From NCBI RefSeq assembly GCF_011440305.1, contig NZ_JAAOIW010000001.1, forward strand, positions 62,001 to 126,000: a stretch of 64,000 nucleotides of DNA, read 5' to 3'. The notes under the pieces are model-generated. The model did not search any database. It was not told where the DNA came from and worked only from the letters and a program-made list of their open reading frames with translations. This DNA comes from Paenibacillus agricola. Its GTDB lineage: Bacteria; Bacillota; Bacilli; Paenibacillales; NBRC-103111. Below, in pieces: positions 8,040 to 16,865 of the stretch. The stretch's first letter is position 1, and each line of letters opens with the position of its first letter. A program made the position numbers and the translations under genes.

Positions 8040-9362
8040 ATGGATACACACACATATAAACGTTATACTGCCGAGCAAGTCCTACAAACCCAAAGCTCCG
8101 GCAATTTATATAAAGGCCACGATTCCGTCTTGCATCGTGATGTCATGCTCTATATATCCGAATTTGATGTGAGCGTCGATTCTGGACCTTCCGTCATCCA
8201 AGCTGTCAAAAACGGCTCCCAGTTGCCCGAGGACCGCTTTATGCATGTATGGGATATCGAGGTTGATGCCCTGTCAATTATGATTGTACTTAAGCCTGAG
8301 CTTGGCTACTTCCTGGCAGATGAGCTTACGAGCCACTCTCTTAACATAGACGAAATTTTAGCAATTGTCCGCCAGATCGGCCAAAGTATGCAGGAATCGG
8401 CCAAGGATGGCATTTATGGCTATTCGGTTTACGCTAATAATATATGGATTCAGGGGCTTAACCAACCGATTATTATTAATTATTGGAATCATGATGAACC
8501 CTTATGGAGCGGCGCTGGCGGTTTGGGCCGATTGCTTTACCAATTGGCTGTACGCACCAAGAAGCTGCCTACGGATATCGATGCTTTGGATGCATCTTTG
8601 CTACAAGCATTGAGCGGACTGCCTAATGCCAAAAAAGAAGCGATTTCCCGATGGATGCGCGCCGCCTTGCAGGATCGAAAAAGCTTGACGCTTCTGCTTC
8701 AAGGGCTTGACCAGCTGTTATTAACCCATCAAGAGCGAGGTCAGCAGGAAGTTGAAGACGAAGAAACTAGCAAAGATGGGCAAGAAATTCAAGATGACCC
8801 TGACCAATATGAGGATACGATCATTCTTCCCGCCATCGTTCCCGAGAAAAAATATGCGCCTCTTGTGCAGGAGCTTGCACCACGGCGTCCGACCATAAAG
8901 AAAGAGCCTAAGCCAGCACCTGCAGCAGCAGAAATCGAGCCTGATAAAAAAATGAGCAAAAAGAAAAAGTGGATCATCGCTGGTGCCGTGTTAGGTGCTT
9001 TGCTGGTTACCGAAATTTTCGCTGTAGAGCTGCTTCGCAACCCAGATTCAACACCTAAGTCATCAACCGTCACCGAGCCGCCAGTTGTACAAAATCCAGT
9101 CCCGCAGCCGGTCGTTCCGGCTCCAACGACGCCTGCTCCGGTTGTGCCTAAACCTACTACGGACTCAGAAACAGCGATTGTTCCCAATCTCAAGGGTCTG
9201 TCGGTCGCCGAAGCCGATACGCTATTGAAAAGCCTTCGCTTGAGGTACAAATATACGATTGAAGCGAATGAGCAGTCTGCAGGCCTAATATTTAAACAAG
9301 AACTCCCAGCAGACCAGCAAGTGGCTGTAGGCACGGAGGTAACTTTTTACGTAGGGAAATAA
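8040..9362 (+). CDS. Membrane pseudokinase with a single extracytoplasmic PASTA domain
   Basis: A 440-residue protein. Residues ~1-230 look like a PrkC/Stk1-type Ser/Thr kinase fold that has lost catalysis. The beta-3 strand reads HRDVMLYI with Tyr38 where the ATP Lys belongs. The catalytic loop reads GYSVYANNIWI with Ser129 at the catalytic Asp position (Asn134 retained). The DFG Asp is Asn147 in INYWN. An acidic linker (~235-265), a Lys-rich stop and a transmembrane helix (~311-329) follow, then a Pro/Thr/Val-rich spacer and one PASTA domain (~378-440, VPNLKGLSVAEAD) outside the cell. PASTA domains bind peptidoglycan or lipid II, so an envelope-sensing scaffold is a reasonable inference. 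GAGGAGG lies 9 bp before the ATG. No partner phosphatase gene is adjacent. Confidence 0.85.
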   Translation: MDTHTYKRYTAEQVLQTQSSGNLYKGHDSVLHRDVMLYISEFDVSVDSGPSVIQAVKNGSQLPEDRFMHVWDIEVDALSIMIVLKPELGYFLADELTSHSLNIDEILAIVRQIGQSMQESAKDGIYGYSVYANNIWIQGLNQPIIINYWNHDEPLWSGAGGLGRLLYQLAVRTKKLPTDIDALDASLLQALSGLPNAKKEAISRWMRAALQDRKSLTLLLQGLDQLLLTHQERGQQEVEDEETSKDGQEIQDDPDQYEDTIILPAIVPEKKYAPLVQELAPRRPTIKKEPKPAPAAAEIEPDKKMSKKKKWIIAGAVLGALLVTEIFAVELLRNPDSTPKSSTVTEPPVVQNPVPQPVVPAPTTPAPVVPKPTTDSETAIVPNLKGLSVAEADTLLKSLRLRYKYTIEANEQSAGLIFKQELPADQQVAVGTEVTFYVGK

Positions 9363-9411
9363 AGGATCTGGAAGCATCTATGAATTCAGGCTTCAAACAG
9401 CTACATTCCAT

Positions 9412-10737
9412 CTATCCATGCTTATATGCTGCCATCGTTAAACCGCCTTTAATGCGCAGGGATATTAAAGGCTCAGGCACAACCGATGACGTGTCTACGC
9501 GCCGAAATCGAAACTGCTTGCCAATCACAGCAAGTATAAGTGTCGCCTCCATCATCGCAAAGTTGGAGCCGATGCAGCTTCTGGAGCCGCCACCAAAAGG
9601 GAAATAAGCAAATCGTGGCCACTTGGAAATTCCATCTGCAAATCGTTCTGGGCGAAACACATCCGGATCTTTAAATACATGCTTATTTCGGTGCAAAGCA
9701 TACGGACTAATCAAAAAAGTGCTTTGGGGCGGAAAAGTTTCACCTAACAAGCTGACCTCACGCTCGGATTCCCTCAGGATCACCCATGCAGGCGGATACA
9801 AGCGGAGCGCTTCCTGGATGATCAGGCTCGTATAAGAAAGCTTACGGTAATTTTCCATAGCGGAGCCGGTTGTGAGATCCATATGGTCTAACTCCTGATG
9901 GAATTTCGCCTCTACCTCGGGGTTTTCCGCTAACGAAAACCAAATCCAGGTCAATAAATTGGCAGTGGTTTCATGTCCAGCCAGTAGCATCGTCATCATC
10001 TGGTTACGCATTTCATCGGAGGGGATTCCTTGACCTTGCGCATCCTTCGTATCCATCAGCAGACCAAGTAAGCTCAACCGATAGGGCTCAGGGTGGTTAA
10101 ACGCGTCGTCAATGACCTCATAGATCATAGTCTCCAAGGTACGAATAGCCCGCCTATGTACAAGATTGCCAGGTGTCGGCACACCTAATGGCAAAATAAA
10201 AGGCAGGAACAGCGTTCGTGCCGAGCGCTCTATCGTATCATTGACAGCTGCAGCAAGCTCCGACTTGCGCTCCTCTAAGTTGGTGGCAAACATCGTTTGG
10301 GCAATTACCGTTAACGTGAGCTTCATCATCTCGTCACTTACCGAAAGTGTTTGCCCATCGGTTAAACGGTCAGCAAACGCTCGCGCCTCGCCGATCACCG
10401 TTTCAGCATAAGCCTGTATCCGCTCTTTATAAAAGACAGGCTGCATATAGTTCCGTTGCTGCTGGTGTTTCTCATGCTCCGATGTCAGTAATCCATCCCC
10501 AATGGTCCTGCTTAGCACAGAAGACGAGCGGCCTTTGATAAAGAAGTCATCCTTGCCCACCAGAATTTCCTGGACAAACTCTGGGGAGTTGACAACATAG
10601 GCTGGCCGCTTGCGGCTGCTTCGTAAGGAAACCATATCGCCATCATACAAAAGGCTCGATACAAATTGGAGCGGGTCGTTTTGAAAAGCCAAAAATATTT
10701 TCAAACGCGAGCTGTCAATTTCGGTTACTCTGCTCAT
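9412..10737 (-). CDS. Cytochrome P450 monooxygenase
   Basis: A 441-residue soluble P450. All family signatures are visible: the I-helix oxygen-activation motif LLAGHETT, the K-helix ExxR in EALRLYPPAWVILRE, the PERF-type motif (FRPERFAD) and the haem loop FGGGSRSCIGSNF with Cys388 as thiolate ligand. There is no membrane anchor and no fused reductase, so it needs separate ferredoxin or flavodoxin partners, none of which is adjacent. It looks like the bacterial type related to fatty-acid or terpenoid hydroxylases; the substrate is unknown. The ATG follows GGGAGG by 8 bp. It stands alone, convergent with the PASTA gene. Confidence 0.95.
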   Translation of the reverse strand: MSRVTEIDSSRLKIFLAFQNDPLQFVSSLLYDGDMVSLRSSRKRPAYVVNSPEFVQEILVGKDDFFIKGRSSSVLSRTIGDGLLTSEHEKHQQQRNYMQPVFYKERIQAYAETVIGEARAFADRLTDGQTLSVSDEMMKLTLTVIAQTMFATNLEERKSELAAAVNDTIERSARTLFLPFILPLGVPTPGNLVHRRAIRTLETMIYEVIDDAFNHPEPYRLSLLGLLMDTKDAQGQGIPSDEMRNQMMTMLLAGHETTANLLTWIWFSLAENPEVEAKFHQELDHMDLTTGSAMENYRKLSYTSLIIQEALRLYPPAWVILRESEREVSLLGETFPPQSTFLISPYALHRNKHVFKDPDVFRPERFADGISKWPRFAYFPFGGGSRSCIGSNFAMMEATLILAVIGKQFRFRRVDTSSVVPEPLISLRIKGGLTMAAYKHG

Positions 10738-10793
10738 ACGCTTCGCCTCCCTTTATGTAAAGCTTGGCGTTCATAGTTGGATGTGCTGCCTGC

Positions 10794-11552
10794 CTAAATA
10801 TCTTTGCAATAGGAAACTACATCTTTGTAGGACAGATTACCTCCAAAAATATCCAAGGCGCTGCCAATCGTAATATCCATATTGCCCTTACTAATTTCCC
10901 TAAATAGCTGCATATCTTCGAGCGACCTAGCGCCGCCGGCATAGGTGGTCGGTATCGTGACCCAACCCGCCAAATGGCTCACCAGGCTTTCATGAATGCC
11001 TGTCCGCTTGCCTTCTACGTCAACAGCATGAACAAGAAACTCATCACAATAGCCCTCAAGCTCCCTAATATTCGCTTCGCTAACTTCAAAGCTGCTGAAC
11101 GTTTTCCACTGGTTCGTTACAACAAACCACGTCCCATCCTTTTCCTTGCAGCTCAAATCGATAACTAGCCGCTCCTTGCCAACAGCTTCGACAATTTTAC
11201 GTAGATTGCCCATATCCAGCTCGCCATCGCGAAATATATAAGAGGTTACGATAACATGCGAGGCTCCAGCTTCTAGATAGGCGGCTGCATTGTCAGCCGT
11301 AATTCCCCCACCGATCTGTAAGCCACCTGGATAGGTGCGGAGCGCTTGTTGGGCTGCTGCCTCGTTGCCGCCACCGAGCATAATAACATGGCCTCCACGC
11401 AGTTGATCCTCCTTGAACATGGCTGCATAATGAGCGGAGTCATATTCAGACACGAAATTTTCGACAACCTGTTTGTTGCTTACATTTAAAGTTTCTCCAA
11501 CAATTTGTTTGACCTTCCCTTGGTGCAAATCGATACATGGACGAAATTTCAC
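10794..11552 (-). CDS. HisA-type isomerase of the eukaryotic HIS6-like subfamily
   Basis: A 252-residue (beta-alpha)8 barrel resembling phosphoribosylformimino-5-aminoimidazole carboxamide ribotide isomerase. The sequence is of the fungal/plant HIS6 type, not the usual bacterial HisA: FRPCIDLHQGKVKQIVG at the start, GGHVIMLGGGNEAAA, LQIGGGIT, VIDLSCKEKDG, and TYAGGARSLED for the second phosphate-binding site. Asp8 in CIDL is the equivalent of the first catalytic Asp. No other histidine gene is nearby, so it is either the only HisA placed apart from the his operon or a paralogue. The start is a GTG. It is followed on the same strand, 54 bp on, by the P450. Confidence 0.85.
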   Translation of the reverse strand: MKFRPCIDLHQGKVKQIVGETLNVSNKQVVENFVSEYDSAHYAAMFKEDQLRGGHVIMLGGGNEAAAQQALRTYPGGLQIGGGITADNAAAYLEAGASHVIVTSYIFRDGELDMGNLRKIVEAVGKERLVIDLSCKEKDGTWFVVTNQWKTFSSFEVSEANIRELEGYCDEFLVHAVDVEGKRTGIHESLVSHLAGWVTIPTTYAGGARSLEDMQLFREISKGNMDITIGSALDIFGGNLSYKDVVSYCKDI

Positions 11553-11576
11553 CTTGACTACCTACCTTCTTCACCA

Positions 11577-12083
11577 TTATAAGGAGCTGGATTCGCCTCT
11601 AGGGACACTGAGCTGCTTCCATTCTCCATCTTTTATTTGTTTGCCGAGAAATACGATTTGACCTACATGATACCCATAATGCTGGAGCTGCCTTGAAATG
11701 GAATCTATAACGGTAAGCGGGCTATTACGTATCATCACCGTCTTCATCAAGTCATCCTCGGATAAAGCTGCCATCGTTTCAAATACGGTGTGCCAGCCCA
11801 CATTCCACGCCTCCAACAAAGCCTCCCGCGATGCATAGCCTCCTTCGAACTCACCGTCCCTGTCGCGGCTAGGCTTCTCCCCATCCGTTGTGAGCAGGTC
11901 TGTCCATCTCGAAACCATATTGCCATGAAGATGTTTAACGATTATCGCTATGTGGTTGGATTCTAAACTGGGCTTCCAATGAAGCTCTTCCTCCGTTAGC
12001 TGCGCTAAAGTGCCATCACCCAGCTTTTTTACGCTATGAAAAATCTTAGTAGCATTCTTCAAATATTCGCTGCCTATGCTCAT
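11577..12083 (-). CDS. DinB-superfamily protein, DUF1572
   Basis: A 168-residue four-helix-bundle protein of the DinB/DUF1572 group. Conserved histidines that would form the metal site are visible in HIAIIVKHLHGN and HYGYHVGQIV. Members are metal-binding proteins, some of which are thiol transferases using bacillithiol or mycothiol; the role of this subgroup is unknown. The frame is open to 12107, but AAGGAG lies inside that extension, 10 bp before the Met at 12083 (MSIGSEYLKN), which I take as the start. It lies 24 bp upstream of the HIS6-like gene on the same strand, so the two may be cotranscribed. Confidence 0.83.
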   Translation of the reverse strand: MSIGSEYLKNATKIFHSVKKLGDGTLAQLTEEELHWKPSLESNHIAIIVKHLHGNMVSRWTDLLTTDGEKPSRDRDGEFEGGYASREALLEAWNVGWHTVFETMAALSEDDLMKTVMIRNSPLTVIDSISRQLQHYGYHVGQIVFLGKQIKDGEWKQLSVPRGESSSL

Positions 12084-12256
12084 AGACCAGTTCTCCTTTG
12101 GCTTCATATTTCATCTTCTATCATACTATGCCGGGCGCCATATATAAACTAATGAGATCGCAATTCTCTGTGTCCGCGTTTGCAGTGATAGCAGGCAATT
12201 TTGCATCAATAAGGCTATCTAGCCGATGTAGGCTCTTGTTTGCTCTTTACTCCGAA

Positions 12257-12300
12257 TAAAAAGCTAAGCTACCACAATAAAGTGGTCGCTTAGCTTTTTA
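12257..12300 (-). terminator. Intrinsic terminator of the xylonate-type operon
   Basis: A long hairpin: TAAAAAGCTAAGC-T-ACCAC, loop AATAAA, GTGGT-C-GCTTAGCTTTTTA. The stem is nearly perfect and flanked by A and T runs, so it would terminate from either side. It lies 49 bp downstream of the dehydratase stop. The rest of the 265-bp gap between 12084 and 12348 shows nothing recognisable. Confidence 0.88.
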
Positions 12301-12348
12301 TATGGAGCGATTGCCAATATCGGTTTACTCATTAGCCTATTTTACCCT

Positions 12349-14322
12349 TTACCACCCAAGTGTCTTCTTGCCCGCTTCAAGCGCCGTTATGATCCGGTCG
12401 ACATCATAGATGCTACCCCGCCATGTCCCGCCGCTAACCGCCTGCAGGGCAGCCCAGAGCCTGGTGTCATCCGGCAGCTTCGGATCGGGAGCCAGATCGG
12501 GATGAGGATCACGGGCTTGCAGAATTAGTGCTCCCTCTTCCGGGGTTACAAGCTCATCACCATGCCCGATAAAATGGATACTACCCTCAAGTGTATTACG
12601 ATTGACGACAATGTCGATCGTATCGCCATCACGCAGCTTGCCAATTGGTCCGCCAGCCAATGCTTCCGGACCGACATGGCCGATGCAGGCGCCTGTGGAT
12701 ACGCCTGAGAAGCGTGCATCCGTAATTAGGGATACATACTTTCCAAAGGGAAGATGCTTTAAGGAGGAGGTCAACTGGTACGTTTCCTCCATGCCTGTCC
12801 CTGAGGGTCCTCGTCCCATGAGCACCATAATATCACCAGCTTCGACACCGCCGCTTTTGATCGCAAAGATCGCTGCACGTTCCGTAGTGAACACCTTTGC
12901 TTGACCGCGATGTCGATAAATCCCATCAGCGCCCACAACAGACGGATCAATGGAGGTCGATTTAATAACCGAGCCTTCAGGAGCCAGGTTGCCCATCGGA
13001 AAGGTTACAGTAGAAGTGAGACCTCTCAGCTTGGACTGCTCCGGTGTCATAATAACGGTGTCAGCATCAACACCATCCATATCCAGCAGCATTTGTTTAA
13101 GGCGCTGGCGGCGTTCGCTAGTTTCCCACCAATCAAGAACCGTAGATAGCTTTTCTCCTGAAACGGTCATGACATCCACGTCCAGCACGCCCAGCTTTCT
13201 TAGATGCAGCATAACCTCAGGCACACCACCGGCCAGAAACACACGGACAGTCGGGTGGTAGTCTGGGCCATTCGGGAGCACGCTTACTAGCCGCGGCACC
13301 TTTTTATTAATATCGATCCAGTCTTGAACTGTCGGAATCGGCAATCCTGCAGCATGGGCAATCGCAGGAATATGCAGCAACAGATTGGTAGATCCGCCAA
13401 ATGCGGCATGGACAGCCATCGCATTGCGGATTGCCGACTCTGTCAAAATGTCCTTCATCTTGATGCCTTTTGCTTCCATCGCCATCATTGCACGTGCCGA
13501 TTGCCTGGCCATTTCATGCCAGATCGGCTGCCCCGATGGAGAGAGCGCCGAATGGGGCACGGTGATGCCCAGTGCCTCGGCGACGACCTGGGCGGTCGCT
13601 GCTGTACCCAGAAACTGGCAGCCGCCTCCCGGGGTTGCACAAGCGCGGCAGCCCAAATCAGCTGCATCCTCGAGTGAAAGCTCGCCGCTGGCATAGCGGG
13701 CGCCGATCGTCTGGATCTTGCCAGCATCCTCACCCTTGGTCGGAGGCAGCGTTACGCCGCCTGGTACGATGATGCAGGGCAGATCATGGATACCCGCTAG
13801 CGCGATCATCATCGCCGGCAGCCCCTTGTCGCAGGTCGCCACCCCGATCACGCCTTTGCGTGTCGGGAGGGAGCGAACCAGCCGCCGAAAGACGATAGCG
13901 GCGTCATTACGAAAGGGCAGCGAATCGAACATGCCGGTCGTGCCTTGGGAGCGGCCGTCGCATGGGTCGCTGACATAGCCGGCGAACGGAACGCCGCCAC
14001 TCTCCGAGATTTCATTGGCAGCAGCTTCCATCAGCAGCCCTATTTCCCAATGGCCGGTATGGTAGCCCAGCGCCACCGGTGTTCCATCGTCCTTGCGGAT
14101 ACCGCCCTGCGTGCTTAACAGCAGGAATTGCTTACCGCCAAGACGGGAAGGCTTCCAGCCCATACCGACATTCTGCGAAAGCCCGAATAAATCACCACTC
14201 GGCGCATTCAACAGCATCTCCGGGGTTAAAGGAAGTGAGCCCTCGGGTCCAGCAGCATGTGTATGAATATCATAAATCTCTGAACGATTGGTGCCCATAA
14301 TCTGGTTGATCTGTTCACTCAC
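12349..14322 (-). CDS. IlvD/Edd-family dehydratase, YjhG/YagF type (probable D-xylonate dehydratase)
   Basis: A 657-residue Fe-S dependent dehydratase. Its length and features match the YjhG/YagF xylonate dehydratases, not the ~560-residue IlvD or ~600-residue Edd enzymes. Candidate cluster cysteines occur in [20 protein letters not shown] and [10 protein letters not shown]. The substrate loop [13 protein letters not shown] and the C-terminal [22 protein letters not shown] are typical. It converts a sugar acid to the 2-keto-3-deoxy acid. The start is GTG 14322, 7 bp after AAGGA; an upstream ATG (14346) has no site. It is third in an operon with a semialdehyde dehydrogenase and a FAH-family enzyme behind an IclR gene, which supports oxidative pentose catabolism. 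The exact sugar acid (D-xylonate or L-arabinonate) is inferred. Confidence 0.88.
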   Translation of the reverse strand: MSEQINQIMGTNRSEIYDIHTHAAGPEGSLPLTPEMLLNAPSGDLFGLSQNVGMGWKPSRLGGKQFLLLSTQGGIRKDDGTPVALGYHTGHWEIGLLMEAAANEISESGGVPFAGYVSDPCDGRSQGTTGMFDSLPFRNDAAIVFRRLVRSLPTRKGVIGVATCDKGLPAMMIALAGIHDLPCIIVPGGVTLPPTKGEDAGKIQTIGARYASGELSLEDAADLGCRACATPGGGCQFLGTAATAQVVAEALGITVPHSALSPSGQPIWHEMARQSARAMMAMEAKGIKMKDILTESAIRNAMAVHAAFGGSTNLLLHIPAIAHAAGLPIPTVQDWIDINKKVPRLVSVLPNGPDYHPTVRVFLAGGVPEVMLHLRKLGVLDVDVMTVSGEKLSTVLDWWETSERRQRLKQMLLDMDGVDADTVIMTPEQSKLRGLTSTVTFPMGNLAPEGSVIKSTSIDPSVVGADGIYRHRGQAKVFTTERAAIFAIKSGGVEAGDIMVLMGRGPSGTGMEETYQLTSSLKHLPFGKYVSLITDARFSGVSTGACIGHVGPEALAGGPIGKLRDGDTIDIVVNRNTLEGSIHFIGHGDELVTPEEGALILQARDPHPDLAPDPKLPDDTRLWAALQAVSGGTWRGSIYDVDRIITALEAGKKTLGW

Positions 14323-14362
14323 TGTCGATTCCTTCTTTCCTGGCATGCAGGGTTTATCGAGC

Positions 14363-15829
14363 TTAACCTTTTAAAAACACGGTTTTAATCGCTGTGTAAA
14401 ACTCAATCGCCGCTTGGCCTTGTTCACGTGAATGGGAGCTGGATTGCTTCATCCCGCCAAACGGTGCTTGCAGCTCAACACCCGCTGTTTCCGCATTAAT
14501 TCTTACCAGGCCTGCATCCATGTCCTGAATGAATGATAGGATGTTGCCAATGTTTTGTGTATAAATGGAAGCGCTCAGCCCATAATCGGAATCATTGGCC
14601 AATTCAATCGCTTCTTCTATTGTATCTACTTGGATAAGGGCAAGCACAGGTCCAAAAATTTCTTCGCGGGCAATCGTCATATCTGCCGTTACTTTATCAA
14701 ATACCGTCGGTTGGATATAAAAGCCATCCGCCAAATCGGCTTGCTCCGGACGCGCTCCACCAACAAGCAGCTCGGCTCCCTCTTCGATCCCTTTGGCAAT
14801 GTAGGAAACCACCGTATTTAATTGGTTCTCATTTGCGCAGGGCCCTAACCAGGTTCCTTGCTCCAAGCCATGGCCGACCTTCAAATCCTGTACCTTGGCA
14901 ACCAGCTTTTCCTTAAACGCCTCATAGACGCCACGCATAACGATGACTCTTGAGGTCGCTGTGCATTTTTGCCCTGTAGATTTTAGCCCGCCGCTGATTG
15001 TACCGTCTACCGCCAAATCAAGATTGGCATCGTCAGCAATAATGACCGGATTTTTGCCGCCCATCTCCAGCTGGTACTTGGCGCCTCTAGCTAAAGCCGC
15101 TTGTCCTACAGCCTTGCCTACTTGGTTGGAGCCTGTAAAGGTAATCCCGTTGATGTCCTTATGCTCAGCCAAGCCTTGGCCAATGATAGAGCCGCTGCCT
15201 GTAATTAAATTGATCACGCCGGCAGGCAGGCCCGCCTCAGCAAAGCACTCGATGATTTTAGCCGCTGTAACAGCCGTTTCCGTAGCCGGCTTCAGGACCA
15301 CGGTATTGCCATAGATCAACGCAGGCGCCATTTTCCAGATCGGAATCGCCACCGGGAAATTCCAAGGTGAAATCACACCAACCACACCCAAGGGTACACG
15401 AGTCGTGAACATCAGTGCTTCGCTATCTGTGGAAGGGATCACATCGCCGACCTTGCGCATGCCTTCTCCGGCATAATAGCGCAAAATCGCTACGCCGCGC
15501 GCGGTTTCGCCTTTGGCTTCAGGCAAGGTTTTGCCCATTTCCCTCGTCATCGACTCAGCCACCTCGTCCAAGCGGCGCTCCAAAATGTTCGCTGCTTTGA
15601 ATAAGAAATCGCCGCGTGCCGAACCGGAAAGCTTTCTCCAAGCTTTGGCAGCAGCCTTTGCTGCGGCTACGACTTGATCCAAATCGTCAGCGGATGATGC
15701 TTGTACAAGACCTACAATTTCATTACGGTTAGCTGGATTGATGCTCTTAATTGTCTTGCCTGAGGTTGAAGCTACCCATTCTCCGTTGATATAGTTCAAA
15801 TACGTTTGCTCGCCTACAAATGCTCCCAT
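14363..15829 (-). CDS. Aldehyde dehydrogenase, 2-oxoglutarate semialdehyde dehydrogenase type
   Basis: A 488-residue NAD(P)-dependent aldehyde dehydrogenase. The catalytic Cys289 is in [11 protein letters not shown], the general base Glu255 in QLEMGGKNP, the nucleotide-binding loop is FTGSNQVG, and [12 protein letters not shown] is the conserved ALDH strand. The GQKCTATSR context and general similarity to YcbD/GucD-type enzymes point to oxidation of 2,5-dioxopentanoate (2-oxoglutarate semialdehyde) to 2-oxoglutarate, the last step of the Weimberg and glucarate routes. The chosen ATG is 7 bp after AGGAGG. The longer frame to 15874 would overlap the upstream gene and places the site internally. 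It sits between the FAH-family gene (34 bp) and the dehydratase gene (40 bp). Confidence 0.92.
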   Translation of the reverse strand: MGAFVGEQTYLNYINGEWVASTSGKTIKSINPANRNEIVGLVQASSADDLDQVVAAAKAAAKAWRKLSGSARGDFLFKAANILERRLDEVAESMTREMGKTLPEAKGETARGVAILRYYAGEGMRKVGDVIPSTDSEALMFTTRVPLGVVGVISPWNFPVAIPIWKMAPALIYGNTVVLKPATETAVTAAKIIECFAEAGLPAGVINLITGSGSIIGQGLAEHKDINGITFTGSNQVGKAVGQAALARGAKYQLEMGGKNPVIIADDANLDLAVDGTISGGLKSTGQKCTATSRVIVMRGVYEAFKEKLVAKVQDLKVGHGLEQGTWLGPCANENQLNTVVSYIAKGIEEGAELLVGGARPEQADLADGFYIQPTVFDKVTADMTIAREEIFGPVLALIQVDTIEEAIELANDSDYGLSASIYTQNIGNILSFIQDMDAGLVRINAETAGVELQAPFGGMKQSSSHSREQGQAAIEFYTAIKTVFLKG

Positions 15830-15863
15830 AATAATTCCTCCTAAGTTTTGTTGTTTGTTCGAA

Positions 15864-16745
15864 CTAGCTCGCACTTCTGACCGGATTGATCAATATACCA
15901 ATATTGGAAATTTCCATCACAATTTGATCCCCATCTGCAAGTGTAAAATCATTCGGAGGTACAATGCAAGTTCCAGTCAATAACACCGTGCCTGCAAACA
16001 ACTCGTTATCTCTTACGAGAAAAGAAGTTAGCTCCTCGAACTTGCGCTTCAGCTGCCCTGTGCTCGCCGTGCCCTCCGCTACCTTCTCCCCATCCCGATA
16101 AATCGTGCTGGTAATCTGGAACTGGTAAGGATCAGCCACAGCCTCTGCTAACAAAATCGCCGGTCCAATCGAGCATGAGCGCTTCCACATCTTGGCTTGC
16201 GGCAAATACAGCGGGTTCTCGCCCTCAATATCTCGGCAGCTCATATCATTACCAATCGTATAGCCCAATATATGGCCTTGGCTATCCAGTACCAAGCCTA
16301 ACTCCGGCTCGGGCACCTGCCACTCGGAATCACTGCGCAGCATCACATAATCGCCAGGACCCACGGTACGTGCAGCCGTCGATTTAAAAAAGATTTCTGG
16401 GCGCTCAGCATCATACACTTTATCATAAAAGGTTGAAGCGTCCATTCTTCCGCCCGTTGCTTCAAAATTGCGTGCCTCACGGCTGCGCTCGTAGGTTACG
16501 CCAGCAGCCCATACCTCGGGTGCCTCGATGGGAACCAGCAGATTAAGCTCCGTAAGCTTAGCAGAAATAGCAGAAGAAGTGGAAGTAAGCGATTGCACTA
16601 GCGCCAGTATGGATTGGCCTTCGGCTTTCGCTTGATCCACCAACGCGATAAAATCAGTTTGTTGAAGCGGAAATACGCTGTCTTCTTCATTTACTGCGGC
16701 AAGCTGGGGCAAGGATTGCTCATTTACATAACGAATAATTCTCAT
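15864..16745 (-). CDS. Fumarylacetoacetate-hydrolase-family protein, probable 2-keto-3-deoxypentonate dehydratase
   Basis: A 293-residue FAH-fold protein. The C-terminal catalytic domain shows [34 protein letters not shown] and the metal-binding acidic residues of the family. The N-terminal [14 protein letters not shown] and [14 protein letters not shown] match the subgroup containing Caulobacter XylX, which dehydrates 2-keto-3-deoxy-xylonate/arabinonate to 2-oxoglutarate semialdehyde. Its place between IclR and the semialdehyde dehydrogenase fits exactly that step. It is the first structural gene of the operon; GAAGG lies 8 bp before the ATG. An alternative is an acylpyruvase-type hydrolase, less likely given the neighbours. 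Confidence 0.87.
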   Translation of the reverse strand: MRIIRYVNEQSLPQLAAVNEEDSVFPLQQTDFIALVDQAKAEGQSILALVQSLTSTSSAISAKLTELNLLVPIEAPEVWAAGVTYERSREARNFEATGGRMDASTFYDKVYDAERPEIFFKSTAARTVGPGDYVMLRSDSEWQVPEPELGLVLDSQGHILGYTIGNDMSCRDIEGENPLYLPQAKMWKRSCSIGPAILLAEAVADPYQFQITSTIYRDGEKVAEGTASTGQLKRKFEELTSFLVRDNELFAGTVLLTGTCIVPPNDFTLADGDQIVMEISNIGILINPVRSAS

Positions 16746-16800
16746 GTTTAGTACCTTCTTCCTTAGGATAGTTTACTGTTAAAAAAGATTTTGTTTGATA

Positions 16801-16820
16801 TTATAAAACGAGGTTTATAA
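16801..16820. promoter_or_regulatory. Palindromic candidate operator in the Weimberg operon promoter
   Basis: TTATAAA-ACGAGG-TTTATAA, a perfect 7-bp inverted repeat with a 6-bp centre, 55 bp upstream of the first operon gene and downstream of iclR. On the minus strand it overlaps a TATAAT-like sequence, so a regulator bound here could block transcription. The adjacent IclR-type protein is the obvious candidate. No matching palindrome was recognised upstream of iclR itself. Confidence 0.5.
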
Positions 16821-16831
16821 ATACCTTTAAA

Positions 16832-16853
16832 ATGAAATGCCTATTCAGGCATT
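16832..16853 (-). terminator. Short hairpin after the iclR gene
   Basis: AATGCCT-ATTC-AGGCATT, a perfect 7-bp stem with a 4-nt loop. On the minus strand it is followed by TCATTTT. It begins 13 bp after the iclR stop, so it may separate iclR from the operon. The U tract is weak. Confidence 0.5.
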
Positions 16854-16865
16854 CGTTAAACCAGC

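Noticed and set aside
8789-9334. 181-codon minus-strand frame inside the PASTA pseudokinase gene
   Set aside because: It lies opposite a well-supported gene with clear domains. The product is compositionally biased (Gly/Thr/Ser runs mirroring the Pro/Val linker) and has no ribosome binding site.
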